This document shows positions 1 through 9,343 of a stretch of DNA of 64,000 bases, piece after piece (positions within the stretch are counted from its first letter, which is position 1; every line of letters starts with the position of its first letter). This DNA comes from Curvibacter sp. AEP1-3 (lineage in GTDB: Bacteria; Pseudomonadota; Gammaproteobacteria; Burkholderiales; Burkholderiaceae_C). Under the pieces are notes generated by a model that was not told the DNA's origin, ran no database searches, and was given only the letters and a program-made list of their open reading frames with translations. The stretch spans positions 868,001 to 932,000 of the forward strand of contig NZ_CP015698.1 of assembly GCF_002163715.1 (NCBI RefSeq), in the 5' to 3' direction. The translations under genes were made by a program, and so were the position numbers.

Positions 1-1
1 C

Positions 2-1105
2 GTGTGCTGGCGCTTGTGTGCTGACATTGCGCAACGCGGCCATACCGTGCGCTTCTGGGTGGATGACAGCAGCGCGCTGGACTGGATGGCCCCCGGAGCC
101 CGCCAAGGCCAATGGTCCGGCATCAGCGTGCGGGCATGGGAAGAAGCCGCGGACGCTGCCAAGCTGCGCGATCTCCCGCCCGCCGATGTGTGGATTGAAG
201 GTTTCGGATGCCATATTGCTCCTGAATTTATAGCTGCTCGCGCACATTCCATGAGCGCTAACGCCCTAAATGACACTAAACCACCTGCCTGGATCAATCT
301 GGAATACCTGTCAGCCGAAGACTATGTGGAACGCTGCCACGCACTGCCCTCACCGGTGATGCAAGGTCCTGCAAAAGGCTGGACCAAGCACTTTTATTAC
401 CCCGGCTTCACCGCAGGCACTGGAGGCCTCTTGCGCGAGCCGAGCTTTGAAGAACGGCAACACGGGCTGGATGACTCCTGGCGCGGCGCATGGCTGGCCG
501 ACCAAGGCGTAGCCTGGACAGGCGAGCGCCTGATCAGCCTCTTTTGCTATGAACCGGCCGCCCTTGCGAAGGCCTTGGCCGACTGGATGCGCGCCGACAC
601 ATCTACCTTGCTGCTGGTGACGCCGGGGCGGGCAAGACATGCGCTTGCACAGGCGCTCCCCCAAGCGGAGGCCATGACCGGCACGGCGCTTCACAATAGC
701 CATCTGCGTCTTCACTACCTCGAAGCCTTGAGCCACCCTGAGTTCGACGCCCTGCTGCAGTGCTGCGACCTCAACTTCGTGCGGGGAGAAGACTCACTGG
801 TACGCGCCCTCTGGGCCGGCCAACCGTTTGTCTGGCACATCTACCCCCAGGACGATGGCGCACATGCCGAAAAACTCGCCGCCTTTCTGGACTGCATGGG
901 TGCAGACGCCACCGTTCGCCGGCTCCATGCGGCATGGAATGGACTGCCACCGATTCACAACGCCCCAGGCCAGCAAACAGTGCTGGATTGGGGCCGCTTG
1001 CCGCTGAGTGCATGGCGTCAACAGGTACAAGGCTGGCGCGACCGGCTGCGCCAGCAGCCCGACTTGGTAAGCAGCCTGGTCAGTTTTGTGGAGAAAAGGC
1101 GATAA
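2..1105 (+). CDS. earP: EF-P arginine rhamnosyltransferase EarP (5' end cut by window)
   Basis: EarP transfers rhamnose from dTDP-rhamnose to an arginine of elongation factor P, which relieves ribosome stalling at proline runs. The visible 367 residues carry the family signatures WIEGFGC, WINLEYLSAEDYVE and, near the C-terminus, FVRGEDSLVRALWAGQPFVW with the catalytic-region Arg/Glu/Asp. The first in-frame GTG is at base 2, but family members begin about 15-20 residues earlier, so this GTG is an internal valine and the true start lies outside the window. efp follows 118 bp downstream on the same strand, the normal earP-efp pairing. An interspersed repeat (about 220-270) lies inside the reading frame without breaking it. 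Family assignment is secure. Confidence 0.93.
   Translation: MCWRLCADIAQRGHTVRFWVDDSSALDWMAPGARQGQWSGISVRAWEEAADAAKLRDLPPADVWIEGFGCHIAPEFIAARAHSMSANALNDTKPPAWINLEYLSAEDYVERCHALPSPVMQGPAKGWTKHFYYPGFTAGTGGLLREPSFEERQHGLDDSWRGAWLADQGVAWTGERLISLFCYEPAALAKALADWMRADTSTLLLVTPGRARHALAQALPQAEAMTGTALHNSHLRLHYLEALSHPEFDALLQCCDLNFVRGEDSLVRALWAGQPFVWHIYPQDDGAHAEKLAAFLDCMGADATVRRLHAAWNGLPPIHNAPGQQTVLDWGRLPLSAWRQQVQGWRDRLRQQPDLVSSLVSFVEKRR
220..270 (+). repeat. Interspersed palindrome-like repeat, copy A (inside earP)
   Basis: The stretch contains ATAGCTGCTCGCGCACATTC followed by CATGAGCGCTA. The same core (TAGCTGCTCGCGCA plus a downstream AGCGCTA-like block) recurs near 5.5, 7.85, 23.08 and 33.71 kb. In this copy it is translated in frame (FIAARAHSMSANAL) within EarP, where I would expect a shorter loop in relatives. 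Seen in sequence; repeat identity is by eye. Confidence 0.6.
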
Positions 1106-1223
1106 AATACGAGGCTTTGCTGAATTTGCCGCCTGAACTGCGTAGGTTTAAGGGGTGCAAATCATGCCCCGCCGCAGACTGCGGCCTACAGTCGCTGTAC
1201 GCGACAAACGTCCTCGCAACCCT

Positions 1224-1778
1224 ATGAAAATCGCACAAGAAATCCGCGCCGGCAATGTGATCATGCACGGCAAAGACCCCATGGTCGTCCTGAAAACCGA
1301 ATACAGCCGCGGCGGCCGCAACTCTGCCACCGTGCGCATGAAGCTCAAGAGCCTGATCGCTAACTTCGGTACCGAAGTGGTATTCAAGGCCGACGACAAG
1401 ATGGACCAGATCATTCTGGACAAGAAGGATTGCACTTACTCCTACTTCGCTGATCCCCTGTATGTTTGGATGGATGCCGACTACAACCAGTACGAAGTCG
1501 AAGCCGAAAACATGGGCGACTCCCTGAACTACCTGGAAGACGGCATGACCGCCGAAGTGGTTTTCTACGAAGGCAAAGCCATCTCCGTCGAACTGCCCAC
1601 TAGCGTGGAACGTGAAATCACCTGGACTGAGCCTGCTGTGAAGGGTGATACCTCCGGCAAGGTGCTCAAGCCTGCCAAGATCGCCACCGGTTTCGAAATC
1701 GGCGTGCCAATATTCGTGGCCCAAGGCGACCGCGTTGAAATCGACACCCGTACCGGCGAATATCGCAAACGCGTCTAA
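1224..1778 (+). CDS. efp: Elongation factor P
   Basis: Translation elongation factor P, 184 residues, binds between the P and E sites and rescues ribosomes stalled on polyproline. The chosen start gives [14 protein letters not shown], the family N-terminus; a longer reading frame from 1155 would add 23 non-family residues. Residue 32 in the loop SRGGRNS is arginine, not the lysine used by the EpmA/EpmB pathway, which fits rhamnosylation by the EarP encoded just upstream. Three beta-barrel domains are covered in full and the protein ends TGEYRKRV as usual. A strong intrinsic terminator follows at 1814-1839. Confidence 0.97.
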   Translation: MKIAQEIRAGNVIMHGKDPMVVLKTEYSRGGRNSATVRMKLKSLIANFGTEVVFKADDKMDQIILDKKDCTYSYFADPLYVWMDADYNQYEVEAENMGDSLNYLEDGMTAEVVFYEGKAISVELPTSVEREITWTEPAVKGDTSGKVLKPAKIATGFEIGVPIFVAQGDRVEIDTRTGEYRKRV

Positions 1779-1813
1779 TCCACGCACTGCACTGGCCTTT
1801 AGGGGCCCTCCAG

Positions 1814-1839
1814 AAAAAGCTCCTTCGGGAGCTTTTTTT
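1814..1839 (+). terminator. Intrinsic terminator after efp
   Basis: A perfect 10-bp stem AAAAAGCTCC/GGAGCTTTTT with a TTCG tetraloop runs into a T tract, 35 bp after the efp stop codon. The symmetric A/T tails could allow function in both directions, but no gene converges here. Confidence 0.92.
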
Positions 1840-1915
1840 ATGGCCGCAAACAAGCCGCAAAAAACGGCACGTCTCTTGCCTTCAGAGTGCCACGAAACTG
1901 CCGCACAATGAAGCC

Positions 1916-2785
1916 ATGGAAAACACGCAAAACCTCAACGAAAGCCGTATCGCCAACGCCTGGGCGGACCTGCAAAACCATTCTGACCAGGGCGGCGCCC
2001 TGGACCAAGACGCCTACCGCCTGGCCTTTGCAGACCCTGAATTCCTGCTCCGCCGCGAGACCCGTGGCATCCGCATCCAGCTGGAGATGCTCAAGCCCGA
2101 CCTGGACCAGGCCGCCCAAGGCGTGGACAACACCGTGGTGGTATTCGGGAGCGCACGATTCCCTTCACCCGAAGATGCTGAAGCGTTCGCGCAAGCTGCC
2201 GAGGCCTCTGGCGATGCACAGCAAATCGCCCTGTCCAAGCGCCATCTGCGCAACGCCAAGCACTACGACAATGCCCGCCTGTTTGCCCGCCTGGTTGCGG
2301 GCCACAGCGCCCGCAAACCCCGCGAGGAGCGCCTGTTCATCTGCACCGGTGGCGGCCCCGGCATCATGGAAGCGGCCAACCGGGGCGCCCACGAGATGGG
2401 TGCACTCACCCCCGGCCTGAACATCACCCTGCCGCATGAGCAACGGGCCAACCCTTACGTGACGCCGTCCTTGAGCTTCAAGTTCCACTACTTCGCCACC
2501 CGCAAGATGCATTTCATGATGCGTGCCAAAGCGCTGGTGGCTTTTCCCGGCGGCTTCGGCACCCTGGACGAGCTGTTTGAAGTGATCACGCTGGTACAGA
2601 CCAAAAAGGCCAAGCCGGTGCCCATCATCCTGTTCGGCACCGACTACTGGAAACGCCTGATCAACATGGATGTGCTGGTGGAGGAAGGCGCAATTTCGCC
2701 CGAAGACCTGAACCTGCTGCACTACACCGACGACCCGCAGGACGCCTGGGACACCATCCGCAACTTTTACGGACTGCCCGTGTGA
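1916..2785 (+). CDS. LOG-family (TIGR00730-like) Rossmann-fold protein
   Basis: A 289-residue protein of the LOG/YgdH family, whose studied members are cytokinin-type nucleoside 5'-monophosphate phosphoribohydrolases or nucleotide hydrolases. GGGPGIMEAANRGAHEMG is at 145-162 and the diagnostic PGGFGTLDE at 211-219. The roughly 130-residue N-terminal region before the Rossmann core is longer than in minimal LOG proteins and resembles the long bacterial forms. The start at 1916 is the first ATG after the efp terminator. Its 3' end overlaps the convergent MFS gene by 19 bp. Substrate is not deducible from sequence. Confidence 0.88.
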   Translation: MENTQNLNESRIANAWADLQNHSDQGGALDQDAYRLAFADPEFLLRRETRGIRIQLEMLKPDLDQAAQGVDNTVVVFGSARFPSPEDAEAFAQAAEASGDAQQIALSKRHLRNAKHYDNARLFARLVAGHSARKPREERLFICTGGGPGIMEAANRGAHEMGALTPGLNITLPHEQRANPYVTPSLSFKFHYFATRKMHFMMRAKALVAFPGGFGTLDELFEVITLVQTKKAKPVPIILFGTDYWKRLINMDVLVEEGAISPEDLNLLHYTDDPQDAWDTIRNFYGLPV

Positions 2786-3921
2786 GGCCCTGCACGCAAC
2801 CGCCAGGCTGCGTGTGAACCCAGCCCCACCAGGGCACCTACGGTCCAGAACACCACCGACACCCCCACCACCACACCCGCCGTGCCAAAGAGCATGGGCA
2901 TGAGCACGCTGGAGAGGTTGATGGTCATCAGCCGCAGCGCAATCGCTTGGCCGTGCAGCGCATGCGGCGTGATCTGGTGCAGGGTGCTCATGATCATGGG
3001 TTGCACCGTACCCAGCGTCAGCCCCAGCAACACCGAGCACACGCCCATGGCCCAGGCGCTGGGCATCAAGGGATAGACCGCAAATAGCAGCGCCGTCACC
3101 ACCATGGCCGTGGTGACCACCGCCCATTCGCGCAGGCGCGACGCCAGCAGCGGCAGAAAAACCCGCACCACCGCTGCAGCCACCGCAAAAGCACCAAGGA
3201 TGGTGCCTATGACCGAAGCGCTGTATCCACGCTCATGCCCCAGCACCGGCACCACAAAGGTGTGCACGTCCCAGCAGCTGGAGAGCAACCAGTTCACCAA
3301 CAACAGGCGGCGCATCATCGGCTCTTTGAACAGGGGCCAGGCACTGGGGGGCACGCCACCCGCATGCACCACGGGTTCCAGCTCCCGCGTGGTCCGCACA
3401 CAGCACCAAGCCAACGATGGCAGCAGCGCCGTCAGCGCAAACGCAGCCACAAAACCGTTGTGGTCGGCCACCTTGCCGCCCAGCCAAACACCGGCGTGGT
3501 CAATCAACAAGCCTGCGCACACCGGGCCCAGAAAGTTGGAAATCGCGGGCCCGATAGACAGCCAGCTGAACACGCGGCGCAAATCGGTGGCGTCCGCGGC
3601 CGCCCGCCCCACGTGGCGCTGCAAGGCAATGGCGGCAGAACCGGTAGCGCCACCCATCATCAGCGCCGCAAAACACAGCACGGCGAAATGCGGATACAGG
3701 GCAGCCGCAGTGGCCCCGGAAATGGACGCCACCACCGCCCAGGACACCGGCTTGCGCAAGCCATGCCGGTCCGCAAAGCGCCCGGCCGGTAAAGCCAGAA
3801 ACACCTGCGACAAAGAAAACAAGGCCAGCAAAAAACCCACCGCCAACGGTCCGTAGCCCTGCTGCAAGGCCCACAGCGGCGCAGCCAGTCGCATGCCCGC
3901 CATGCTGGCATGCAGGCACAC
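2767..3921 (-). CDS. Major facilitator superfamily transporter
   Basis: A 384-residue polytopic membrane protein with roughly twelve hydrophobic segments. The inter-helix motif GRFADRHGLRKP after the second segment (about 47-58) is the MFS signature loop. No substrate can be assigned. The best start is a GTG at 3921, and an in-frame TAG stands only four codons upstream. This puts the start inside what should be the first transmembrane helix (ASMAGMRLAAPLWAL), so the N-terminus looks about 10-20 residues short. Either a frameshift has occurred or the protein is slightly truncated. rmuC lies 80 bp upstream on the same strand. The stop overlaps the convergent LOG gene. Confidence 0.8.
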   Translation of the reverse strand: MCLHASMAGMRLAAPLWALQQGYGPLAVGFLLALFSLSQVFLALPAGRFADRHGLRKPVSWAVVASISGATAAALYPHFAVLCFAALMMGGATGSAAIALQRHVGRAAADATDLRRVFSWLSIGPAISNFLGPVCAGLLIDHAGVWLGGKVADHNGFVAAFALTALLPSLAWCCVRTTRELEPVVHAGGVPPSAWPLFKEPMMRRLLLVNWLLSSCWDVHTFVVPVLGHERGYSASVIGTILGAFAVAAAVVRVFLPLLASRLREWAVVTTAMVVTALLFAVYPLMPSAWAMGVCSVLLGLTLGTVQPMIMSTLHQITPHALHGQAIALRLMTINLSSVLMPMLFGTAGVVVGVSVVFWTVGALVGLGSHAAWRLRAGPHTGSP

Positions 3922-4001
3922 ATGGCCGCTGATCTAGCGCAATAGTGCCCAAGGGTTTTGGGGGGCGCTAACTGCTGAATGTGCAGGGGCGTGCAGGCCG
4001 C

Positions 4002-5426
4002 TCATAGGCCGGCGCCGTCGGCATCCCGGTCCCTATCAAGGTCAGCATCACGGTCCACATCGCGATCAATGGGCAACAAAGCCTGCGCCTGGGTGTCCGG
4101 CAGGGCCTCCACCTTTTTGAGTGCCCGCCCCATGGCGCGGCTGCGCACTTCGGCACTGTCCAGGGTTTTGAGCACGGTCTCGGTTTGCGACTTGACCTTG
4201 GCCAGCACATCGCCGAACTTGCTGAACTCGGTTTTGACAGCACCTAGCACTTGCCACACCTCGCTGGAGCGCTTTTCCAAGGCCAGCGTTCGAAAGCCCA
4301 TTTGCAAGGAACTGAGCATGGCCAGCAAGGTGGTGGGCCCGGCCAGGGTAATGCGGTGCTCACGCTGCAAAGCTTCCATCAGGCCGGGGCGGCGCAGCAC
4401 TTCAGCGTACAGGCCTTCGGTCGGCAGGAAAAGGATGGCGAAGTCGGTGGTGTGCGGGGGCTCCACATACTTCTCGGAAATCGACTTGGCCTCCAGCCGG
4501 ATGCGCATTTCCAGCGCCTTGCCGGCGGCCTCGGCAGCGGCGGCATCCGCCCTGCCCTGCGCGTCGAGCAGGCGCTCGTAGTCTTCGTTGGGGAACTTGG
4601 CGTCAATCGGCAGCCACAAAGGGGCGCCGTTGTCCGATTTGCCGGGCAGCTTGATGGCGAAGTCCACCACGTTTTTGCTGCCGGGGCGGGTGGCGACCTG
4701 CGTGGCGTATTGGTCGGGCACAAACACTTGCTCCAAGAGGGATGCCAGTTGGGCCTCACCGAACATGCCACGGGTTTTGACGTTGGAGAGCAGATGCTTC
4801 AAGTCGCCCACGCCCTGCGCGAGCGACTGCATTTCGCCCAGCCCTTTGTGCACCTGCTCCAGCCGCTCGGCCACTTGCTTGAAGCTCTCGCCCAAACGGG
4901 CTTGCAAGGTGGTCTGCAACTTCTCGTCCACCGTGGCGCGCATCTCGTCGAGCTTGGCGGAATTGGTGGTCTGCAGCTGGGCCAATTGGGCATCGAGGGT
5001 CTGGCGCACCTCGGCCATGCGGCGGGCGTTGGATTCGCTCAGGGCACTCAGCTGGTTGGCCAGGGTGTCGGACAGGGTCTTCTGCAAGAGCGCGAGTTGC
5101 TGGCCGAAGGCGTCGATCTGGGTGTTCTGGGTGCGGGTGGCTTCGGCGGTTTGCTGCACCAGACTTTGCTGGAAAGTGGCAAGGTTTTGTGCCAGCTCCT
5201 GGCGGCCGCTGCGCGCACTCTCTTGCACCTCGCGACGCAGCTCCCGCTCCACGCGTTCGCTGCTGCTTTGCAGGCGGGCCAACAGCTCCTGGCGTGCCTC
5301 CTGTTGCGCCAGCTCTTGGGCATGGGCTTGGGGATCAGTACCCGCGCGACCACGCAAAAGCAGCACCAGCAACACAAGTTGCAAGAGGCCCAAAACCACT
5401 CCCGCCACCACCATCCATTCCGTCAT
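4002..5426 (-). CDS. rmuC: DNA recombination protein RmuC
   Basis: RmuC limits recombination at inverted repeats and is predicted to contain a nuclease-like fold. The 474 residues comprise an N-terminal membrane anchor (about 5-24, rich in Val and Leu), a long coiled coil (about 30-210, Gln/Glu/Arg rich) and the RmuC domain with TRPGSKNVVDFAIKLPG, PIDAKFPNEDYERLL and ILFLPTEGLYAEVLR. The C-terminal tail is an unusual Asp/Arg-rich run ending DADLDRDRDADGAGL, encoded by an imperfect six-base repeat. The 5' neighbour region carries an interspersed repeat. Assignment is firm; biochemical activity is only inferred in the family. Confidence 0.93.
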   Translation of the reverse strand: MTEWMVVAGVVLGLLQLVLLVLLLRGRAGTDPQAHAQELAQQEARQELLARLQSSSERVERELRREVQESARSGRQELAQNLATFQQSLVQQTAEATRTQNTQIDAFGQQLALLQKTLSDTLANQLSALSESNARRMAEVRQTLDAQLAQLQTTNSAKLDEMRATVDEKLQTTLQARLGESFKQVAERLEQVHKGLGEMQSLAQGVGDLKHLLSNVKTRGMFGEAQLASLLEQVFVPDQYATQVATRPGSKNVVDFAIKLPGKSDNGAPLWLPIDAKFPNEDYERLLDAQGRADAAAAEAAGKALEMRIRLEAKSISEKYVEPPHTTDFAILFLPTEGLYAEVLRRPGLMEALQREHRITLAGPTTLLAMLSSLQMGFRTLALEKRSSEVWQVLGAVKTEFSKFGDVLAKVKSQTETVLKTLDSAEVRSRAMGRALKKVEALPDTQAQALLPIDRDVDRDADLDRDRDADGAGL

Positions 5427-5461
5427 AGATTCCTTCTAGTTATGCATCATTTCAGCCTCTA

Positions 5462-5506
5462 CCGCCCATTGAATATGCGCGAGCAGCTATAAATTCAATA
5501 GCAAAC
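5462..5506 (-). repeat. Interspersed repeat, copy B
   Basis: Read on the minus strand this contains TTTGCTATTGAATTTATAGC followed by TGCTCGCGCATATTCAATG. It is the longest intergenic copy of the repeat and lies between rmuC and the 2-hydroxyacid dehydrogenase gene. It shares the TTTGCTAT and TAGCTGCTCGCGCA blocks with the copies at 7.85 kb and in earP. Confidence 0.65.
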
Positions 5507-5557
5507 CCAAACACAAGGCATGATGCGCACTTGCGTGAAGTGCCCTCCGCCCAAGCT

Positions 5558-6556
5558 TCAACGCCGCACGGCGCCCAGTGTGTTCACCGGGGTGAGCACC
5601 TCGCCGGTCGCAAAAAAGCGCAGCAAGTTGTCAGCGGCCAGCTGGGCCATGGCCCGGCGCGTGGCCAGGGTCGCGCTGGCAATGTGCGGGGTCAGCACCA
5701 CGTTAGGGAGGGTCAGCAAGTCCGGGTGCACTTGGGGTTCGCCTTCAAACACGTCCAGCCCGGCCGCGGCAATCTGCCCGCGGCGCAGGGCCTGGGCCAG
5801 CGCCGAATCATCCACAATGCCGCCGCGCGCAATGTTGGTCAGGGTGGCGGTGGGCTTCATCTGCGCCAACTCCGCCGCACCGATGCTATGGTGCGATTCC
5901 GCCGAGTACGGCAACACCAGCACCAGATGGTCAGCTTGCGCGAGCAGCGTCGCTTTGTCTACATACTGCGCGCCGCACGCGGATTCCAGCCCCGCATCGA
6001 GCCGGCTGCGGTTGTGATAAATCACCTTCATGCCGAAGCCATGGAAGCCGCGCCGCGCAATACCCTGCCCGATGCGCCCCATCCCCAGAATGCCGAGTGT
6101 GGCGCCATGGATGTCGCTGCCACAAAACATGTCGTAGCTCCAGCGCTTCCACAAACCGGCGCGCAAAAAGTGCTCGCTCTCGGCCATGCGGCGGGCGGTG
6201 GCCATCATCAGCGCGAAGCCGAAGTCGGCGGTGGTCTCGGTGAGCACATCCGGGGCATTGGTGCCCTGCACGCCGCTGGCCGTCATGGCCGGCACATCGA
6301 AGTTGTTAAACCCCACAGCCATGTTGGCGCAGATTTTGAGTTGAGGGCAAGCCTGCAGCAGCTCGGCGCTGATGCGCTCGCCGCCGGTGGTGAGAACGCC
6401 ATCTTTGCCTTGCAGACGGGCGGTCAAGTCCTGAGCAGACCAGACAGCGTCCGCCTGGTTGTGTTCTACCTCGAACACCGCCTCCAACCGGGCGAGTACT
6501 TCCGGGAAGATGGCCCGGCTGATCAGGATGCGGGGCTTGGAGCTTGATGATGTCAT
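5558..6556 (-). CDS. D-isomer-specific 2-hydroxyacid dehydrogenase (GhrB/glyoxylate reductase-like)
   Basis: An NAD(P)H-dependent reductase of 332 residues, of the glyoxylate/hydroxypyruvate reductase type. The nucleotide-binding motif [15 protein letters not shown] is in the middle. The catalytic set is seen as Arg in [10 protein letters not shown], Glu in DVFEGEP and His in [22 protein letters not shown] is typical of the GhrB/GyaR group. The start codon overlaps the pncB stop by 4 bp, so translational coupling with the upstream pncB is likely. The exact 2-keto acid cannot be told from sequence. Confidence 0.9.
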   Translation of the reverse strand: MTSSSSKPRILISRAIFPEVLARLEAVFEVEHNQADAVWSAQDLTARLQGKDGVLTTGGERISAELLQACPQLKICANMAVGFNNFDVPAMTASGVQGTNAPDVLTETTADFGFALMMATARRMAESEHFLRAGLWKRWSYDMFCGSDIHGATLGILGMGRIGQGIARRGFHGFGMKVIYHNRSRLDAGLESACGAQYVDKATLLAQADHLVLVLPYSAESHHSIGAAELAQMKPTATLTNIARGGIVDDSALAQALRRGQIAAAGLDVFEGEPQVHPDLLTLPNVVLTPHIASATLATRRAMAQLAADNLLRFFATGEVLTPVNTLGAVRR

Positions 6557-7803
6557 GCTGAAACAGGGGGTTGGGTGGTGGGCATGGCGGTGGCTTCCAC
6601 CGGGCTTGGGATTTCAAACACCTGGCGCAGGTAGGCCAAGTATTTCTCTTCATCGCACATGTTCTTGGACGGTGTGTCGGAGAGCTTGGCCACCGGCTGG
6701 CCGTTGCAACGCACCATCTTGATGACGATTTGCAGCGGCGTGTAGCCCAGATCATTGGTCAGATTAGTGCCGATGCCGAAGGCCAGCTGGCAGCGCCCGC
6801 GGAACTGCTGGTAGAGCTCGATGGTGCGGGGAATGGTCAAGCCGTCGCTGAAGATCAAGGTTTTGGTGCGCGGGTTGACCCGGTTGCGCAGGTAGTGGTC
6901 GATCATGCGCTCGCCCCAGGTGAATGGGTCGCCACTGTCGTGGCGCGCGCCGTCGAAGAGCTTGCAGAAAAACATGTCAAAGTCGCGCAGAAAGGCGTTC
7001 ATGCCGTACACATCGCTGAGCGCAATGCCCAGGTCGCCGCGGTACTCCCGGGCCCAGGACTCGAAGGCAAATATCTGGCTGTCCCGCAAGCGCGGGCCCA
7101 AAGCCTGAGAGGCTTGCAGGTATTCGTGGGCCATGGTGCCCAGTGGCGTGAGCCCCAGCTTCATGGCGAGCAATACATTGCTGGTACCGGCCAACTGACC
7201 AGGGCGCCCCACCGCATTGCCGGGGCTTTGCAGAGTGCCCAGCTTGGCGCTGAGCACGCGCAGCACTTCGTCGTGCCAGGCGCGGGAGAAGCGGCGGCGG
7301 GTGCCGTAATCGGCAATCTTCAGGTCTTCCAAGCCCTCAGCGCGCAACTGCTCGATCTTGGTTTCCAGGCGCTTGCGCCCTTCCACGAAGTCCGGCACGC
7401 GCTGGGTGTTGCGGAAGTACACCTCGTTCACGATGGCCAACACCGGGATCTCAAACAGGATGGTGTGGAGCCACGGCCCGACGATGCTGATGTCCAACTC
7501 GCCATTGGCCAGGGGGGTGACGGTGATGTACTTTTCGTTCAGGCGGAACAGCCCCAGAAAGTCCACGAAGTCGCTTTTGATAAAGCGCATGGACCGCAGA
7601 TAGGCCAGCTCGCTCTCCTGGAACTGAAGGCTGCACAGGGAACGGATTTCCTCGCGGATCTCAGTCGCATGCGCCGCCAGATCCATGCCCGGGTTGCGGC
7701 ACTTGAAGCGGTACTCCACCTGCGCCCCCGGAAACTGATGCAGCACCACTTGCATCATGGTGAATTTGTAGAGGTCGGTGTCCAGCAAACTGGTGATGAT
7801 CAT
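6553..7803 (-). CDS. pncB: Nicotinate phosphoribosyltransferase
   Basis: PncB makes nicotinate mononucleotide from nicotinate and PRPP in the Preiss-Handler NAD salvage route. The 416 residues match the bacterial family length. The N-terminus [14 protein letters not shown] and PRPP-site [11 protein letters not shown] (288-298) are diagnostic. His226 in GTMAHEY corresponds to the histidine phosphorylated by ATP. It overlaps the following dehydrogenase by 4 bp (ATGA), indicating an operon of two cytoplasmic enzymes. Confidence 0.96.
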   Translation of the reverse strand: MIITSLLDTDLYKFTMMQVVLHQFPGAQVEYRFKCRNPGMDLAAHATEIREEIRSLCSLQFQESELAYLRSMRFIKSDFVDFLGLFRLNEKYITVTPLANGELDISIVGPWLHTILFEIPVLAIVNEVYFRNTQRVPDFVEGRKRLETKIEQLRAEGLEDLKIADYGTRRRFSRAWHDEVLRVLSAKLGTLQSPGNAVGRPGQLAGTSNVLLAMKLGLTPLGTMAHEYLQASQALGPRLRDSQIFAFESWAREYRGDLGIALSDVYGMNAFLRDFDMFFCKLFDGARHDSGDPFTWGERMIDHYLRNRVNPRTKTLIFSDGLTIPRTIELYQQFRGRCQLAFGIGTNLTNDLGYTPLQIVIKMVRCNGQPVAKLSDTPSKNMCDEEKYLAYLRQVFEIPSPVEATAMPTTQPPVSA

Positions 7804-7837
7804 GAGGCGTTCAGGCTGCCGTGCGTAGCCGCGGGGA

Positions 7838-7895
7838 AAATTGCTATCAATTCAGGAGCTGCTCGCGCATACAGAATGTGCGCCAACAGCCATTT
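7838..7895 (+). repeat. Interspersed repeat, copy C
   Basis: Contains TTGCTATCAATTCAGGAGCT followed by GCTCGCGCAT and then GTGCGCC. It fills most of the 107-bp spacer between pncB and the nitroreductase gene. The blocks and their order match copies A and B, with some divergence in the right half. Confidence 0.55.
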
Positions 7896-7910
7896 TCATT
7901 CACATTTCCG

Positions 7911-8606
7911 TCATTCCACCCAGCGGGTGAAGTCGGCTACCGGAACGCGGGGAGTGTGGAAGGTGTTGACCGGCGCATCCGGGTCGGCGTAGCCCAGCGA
8001 CATACCGCAGACCAGCATCTCGCCCTCACCTGCCCCGATGTGCGGAAGGATGATGCTGGAGAAGCCGTTCCACGCCGCCTGCGGGCAGGTGTGAAGGCCG
8101 CGCCCTCGCGCTGCCACCATGATGTTTTGCAGAAACGCGCCGTAGTCCACCAACGAGCCGCGCCCCATGACCTTGTCGACGGTGAACATCAGGCCCACCG
8201 GCGCATCGAAGAAGCGGAAGTTGCGCTGGTGCTGGGCGTGCATTTTGTCTTTGTCGGCCTTGCCGATGCCCAACAAGCCATAGAGCCCCCAACCGTTCTC
8301 GCGACGGCGGTCTATATAGGGGCTGACCCACTGGGCGGGGTAGTAGTCGTACTCCTCCTGGTACTGCGCAGCCAGCTCGGGGGTGGCGCGGATCGCGTCG
8401 TGCGCGGCGCAGGTTTTATCCACCAGCGCATCGCGGCTCGCACCTTGCAGCACGTAGACCTTCCAAGGTTGGCAGTTGGTACCCGAAGGCGCGCGGCTGG
8501 CTACGTCCAGAATGGCTTCAATATCTTCCCGGGCAACAGCCTTGGGCAGAAAGGCCCGGGCGGACATGCGGGAGCGGATGGCGTCATCGACGATAGCTGC
8601 AGTCAT
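7911..8606 (-). CDS. Nitroreductase-family FMN oxidoreductase
   Basis: A 231-residue flavoprotein of the nitroreductase superfamily. The FMN-phosphate-binding N-terminus reads [14 protein letters not shown], followed by the family motif [18 protein letters not shown] at about 38-55. The C-terminal part has [16 protein letters not shown], the usual NADPH/FMN region. Likely a dimeric cytoplasmic NAD(P)H-dependent reductase of quinones or nitroaromatics; the natural substrate is unknown. Its ATG overlaps the stop of the upstream thioesterase gene by 4 bp, so the two are cotranscribed. Confidence 0.9.
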   Translation of the reverse strand: MTAAIVDDAIRSRMSARAFLPKAVAREDIEAILDVASRAPSGTNCQPWKVYVLQGASRDALVDKTCAAHDAIRATPELAAQYQEEYDYYPAQWVSPYIDRRRENGWGLYGLLGIGKADKDKMHAQHQRNFRFFDAPVGLMFTVDKVMGRGSLVDYGAFLQNIMVAARGRGLHTCPQAAWNGFSSIILPHIGAGEGEMLVCGMSLGYADPDAPVNTFHTPRVPVADFTRWVE

Positions 8607-9055
8607 TGCAAGGTCTCCAGTAGTTGTCTCAAAGCATCAGGAAGCGGGACCGGCTTGCGGGTGAGCCTGTCCACATAGACATGGATAAAGTGGCCTTTGG
8701 CGGCGGTGGTCTCACCCTCACCAAAAATGCCGATCTCGTAGCGCACGCTGGAGGTACCGAGTTTGGCAACCCGAATGCCGGCTTGCACCACCTCGGGGAA
8801 GGACACAGAAGCAAAGTAGTTGCACTGGGTTTCCACCACCAGTCCAATGGTGTCGCCCGCATGGATATCGAGCACGCCCTGCTCCATCAGGTAGGCATTC
8901 ACCGCAGTATCAAACCAGCTGTAGTACACCACGTTGTTGACGTGGCCGTAGACGTCGTTGTCACTCCAACGGGTGGGAATGGTGCGCAGTACCCGGTAGG
9001 CACTTCGCGGCTCGGCGTGGGGCTTCAGGGGCGCGTTCAGCTGCATGTGAACCAT
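8603..9055 (-). CDS. Hotdog-fold acyl-CoA thioesterase (YbgC/4-hydroxybenzoyl-CoA type)
   Basis: A single-domain hotdog thioesterase of about 150 residues. [18 protein letters not shown] is the family active-site segment, with the catalytic Asp in NDVYGHVNN. The frame stays open to 9145, but those first 30 residues look unlike the family, so I place the start at the ATG at 9055 (or 9046, three codons on). Probably hydrolyses short or medium acyl-CoA. It is transcribed with the nitroreductase gene, which overlaps it by 4 bp, and is divergent from the phasin gene. Confidence 0.85.
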   Translation of the reverse strand: MVHMQLNAPLKPHAEPRSAYRVLRTIPTRWSDNDVYGHVNNVVYYSWFDTAVNAYLMEQGVLDIHAGDTIGLVVETQCNYFASVSFPEVVQAGIRVAKLGTSSVRYEIGIFGEGETTAAKGHFIHVYVDRLTRKPVPLPDALRQLLETLQ

Positions 9056-9200
9056 TTTGCCAGCGATACCGGCACCGTCAGGCGCAGACCCTGATATTGG
9101 GGCGGGCGAGATGGATATATCCAAAAATGCGCTCCAACATTTCATGACGCGCCCGTGAAAAATCGCCTCACCCAGCCCGAATTAGGAAATTTGCACTAAT

Positions 9201-9275
9201 TTGTTGCAGTGCAACAAAAAGTGCTTGCATTGACACACGGGCTCTCTATAATTCGAACCATGCTGCACTGCAACA
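9201..9275 (+). promoter_or_regulatory. Phasin promoter with two palindromic operator-like sites
   Basis: TTGTTGCAGTGCAACAA at 9201-9217 is a perfect 8+1+8 inverted repeat. A near copy, TGCTGCACTGCAACA, lies at 9261-9275. Between them is a sigma-70-like promoter: -35 TTGCAT (9225-9230), 16-bp spacer, -10 TATAAT (9247-9252), so transcription would start near 9259 inside the second site. Placement of matching sites on both sides of a phasin promoter suits repression by the PHB-responsive regulator PhaR. The regulator is inferred, the DNA pattern is seen. Confidence 0.75.
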
Positions 9276-9343
9276 TAAAGTCCACTGGGACAGATGCTTA
9301 CGGCGCAGATGGTGATTTTTTACCTTAACTCTTGGAGATCTCT

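Noticed and set aside
2165..3127. Long minus-strand frame (320 codons) under the LOG and MFS genes
   Set aside because: Antisense shadow of two well-supported genes; no family resemblance and Gly/His/Ala biased as expected for complement of GC-rich coding DNA.
6571..7992. 473-codon plus-strand frame across pncB
   Set aside because: Antisense to pncB and its neighbours; composition of a shadow frame, no motifs.
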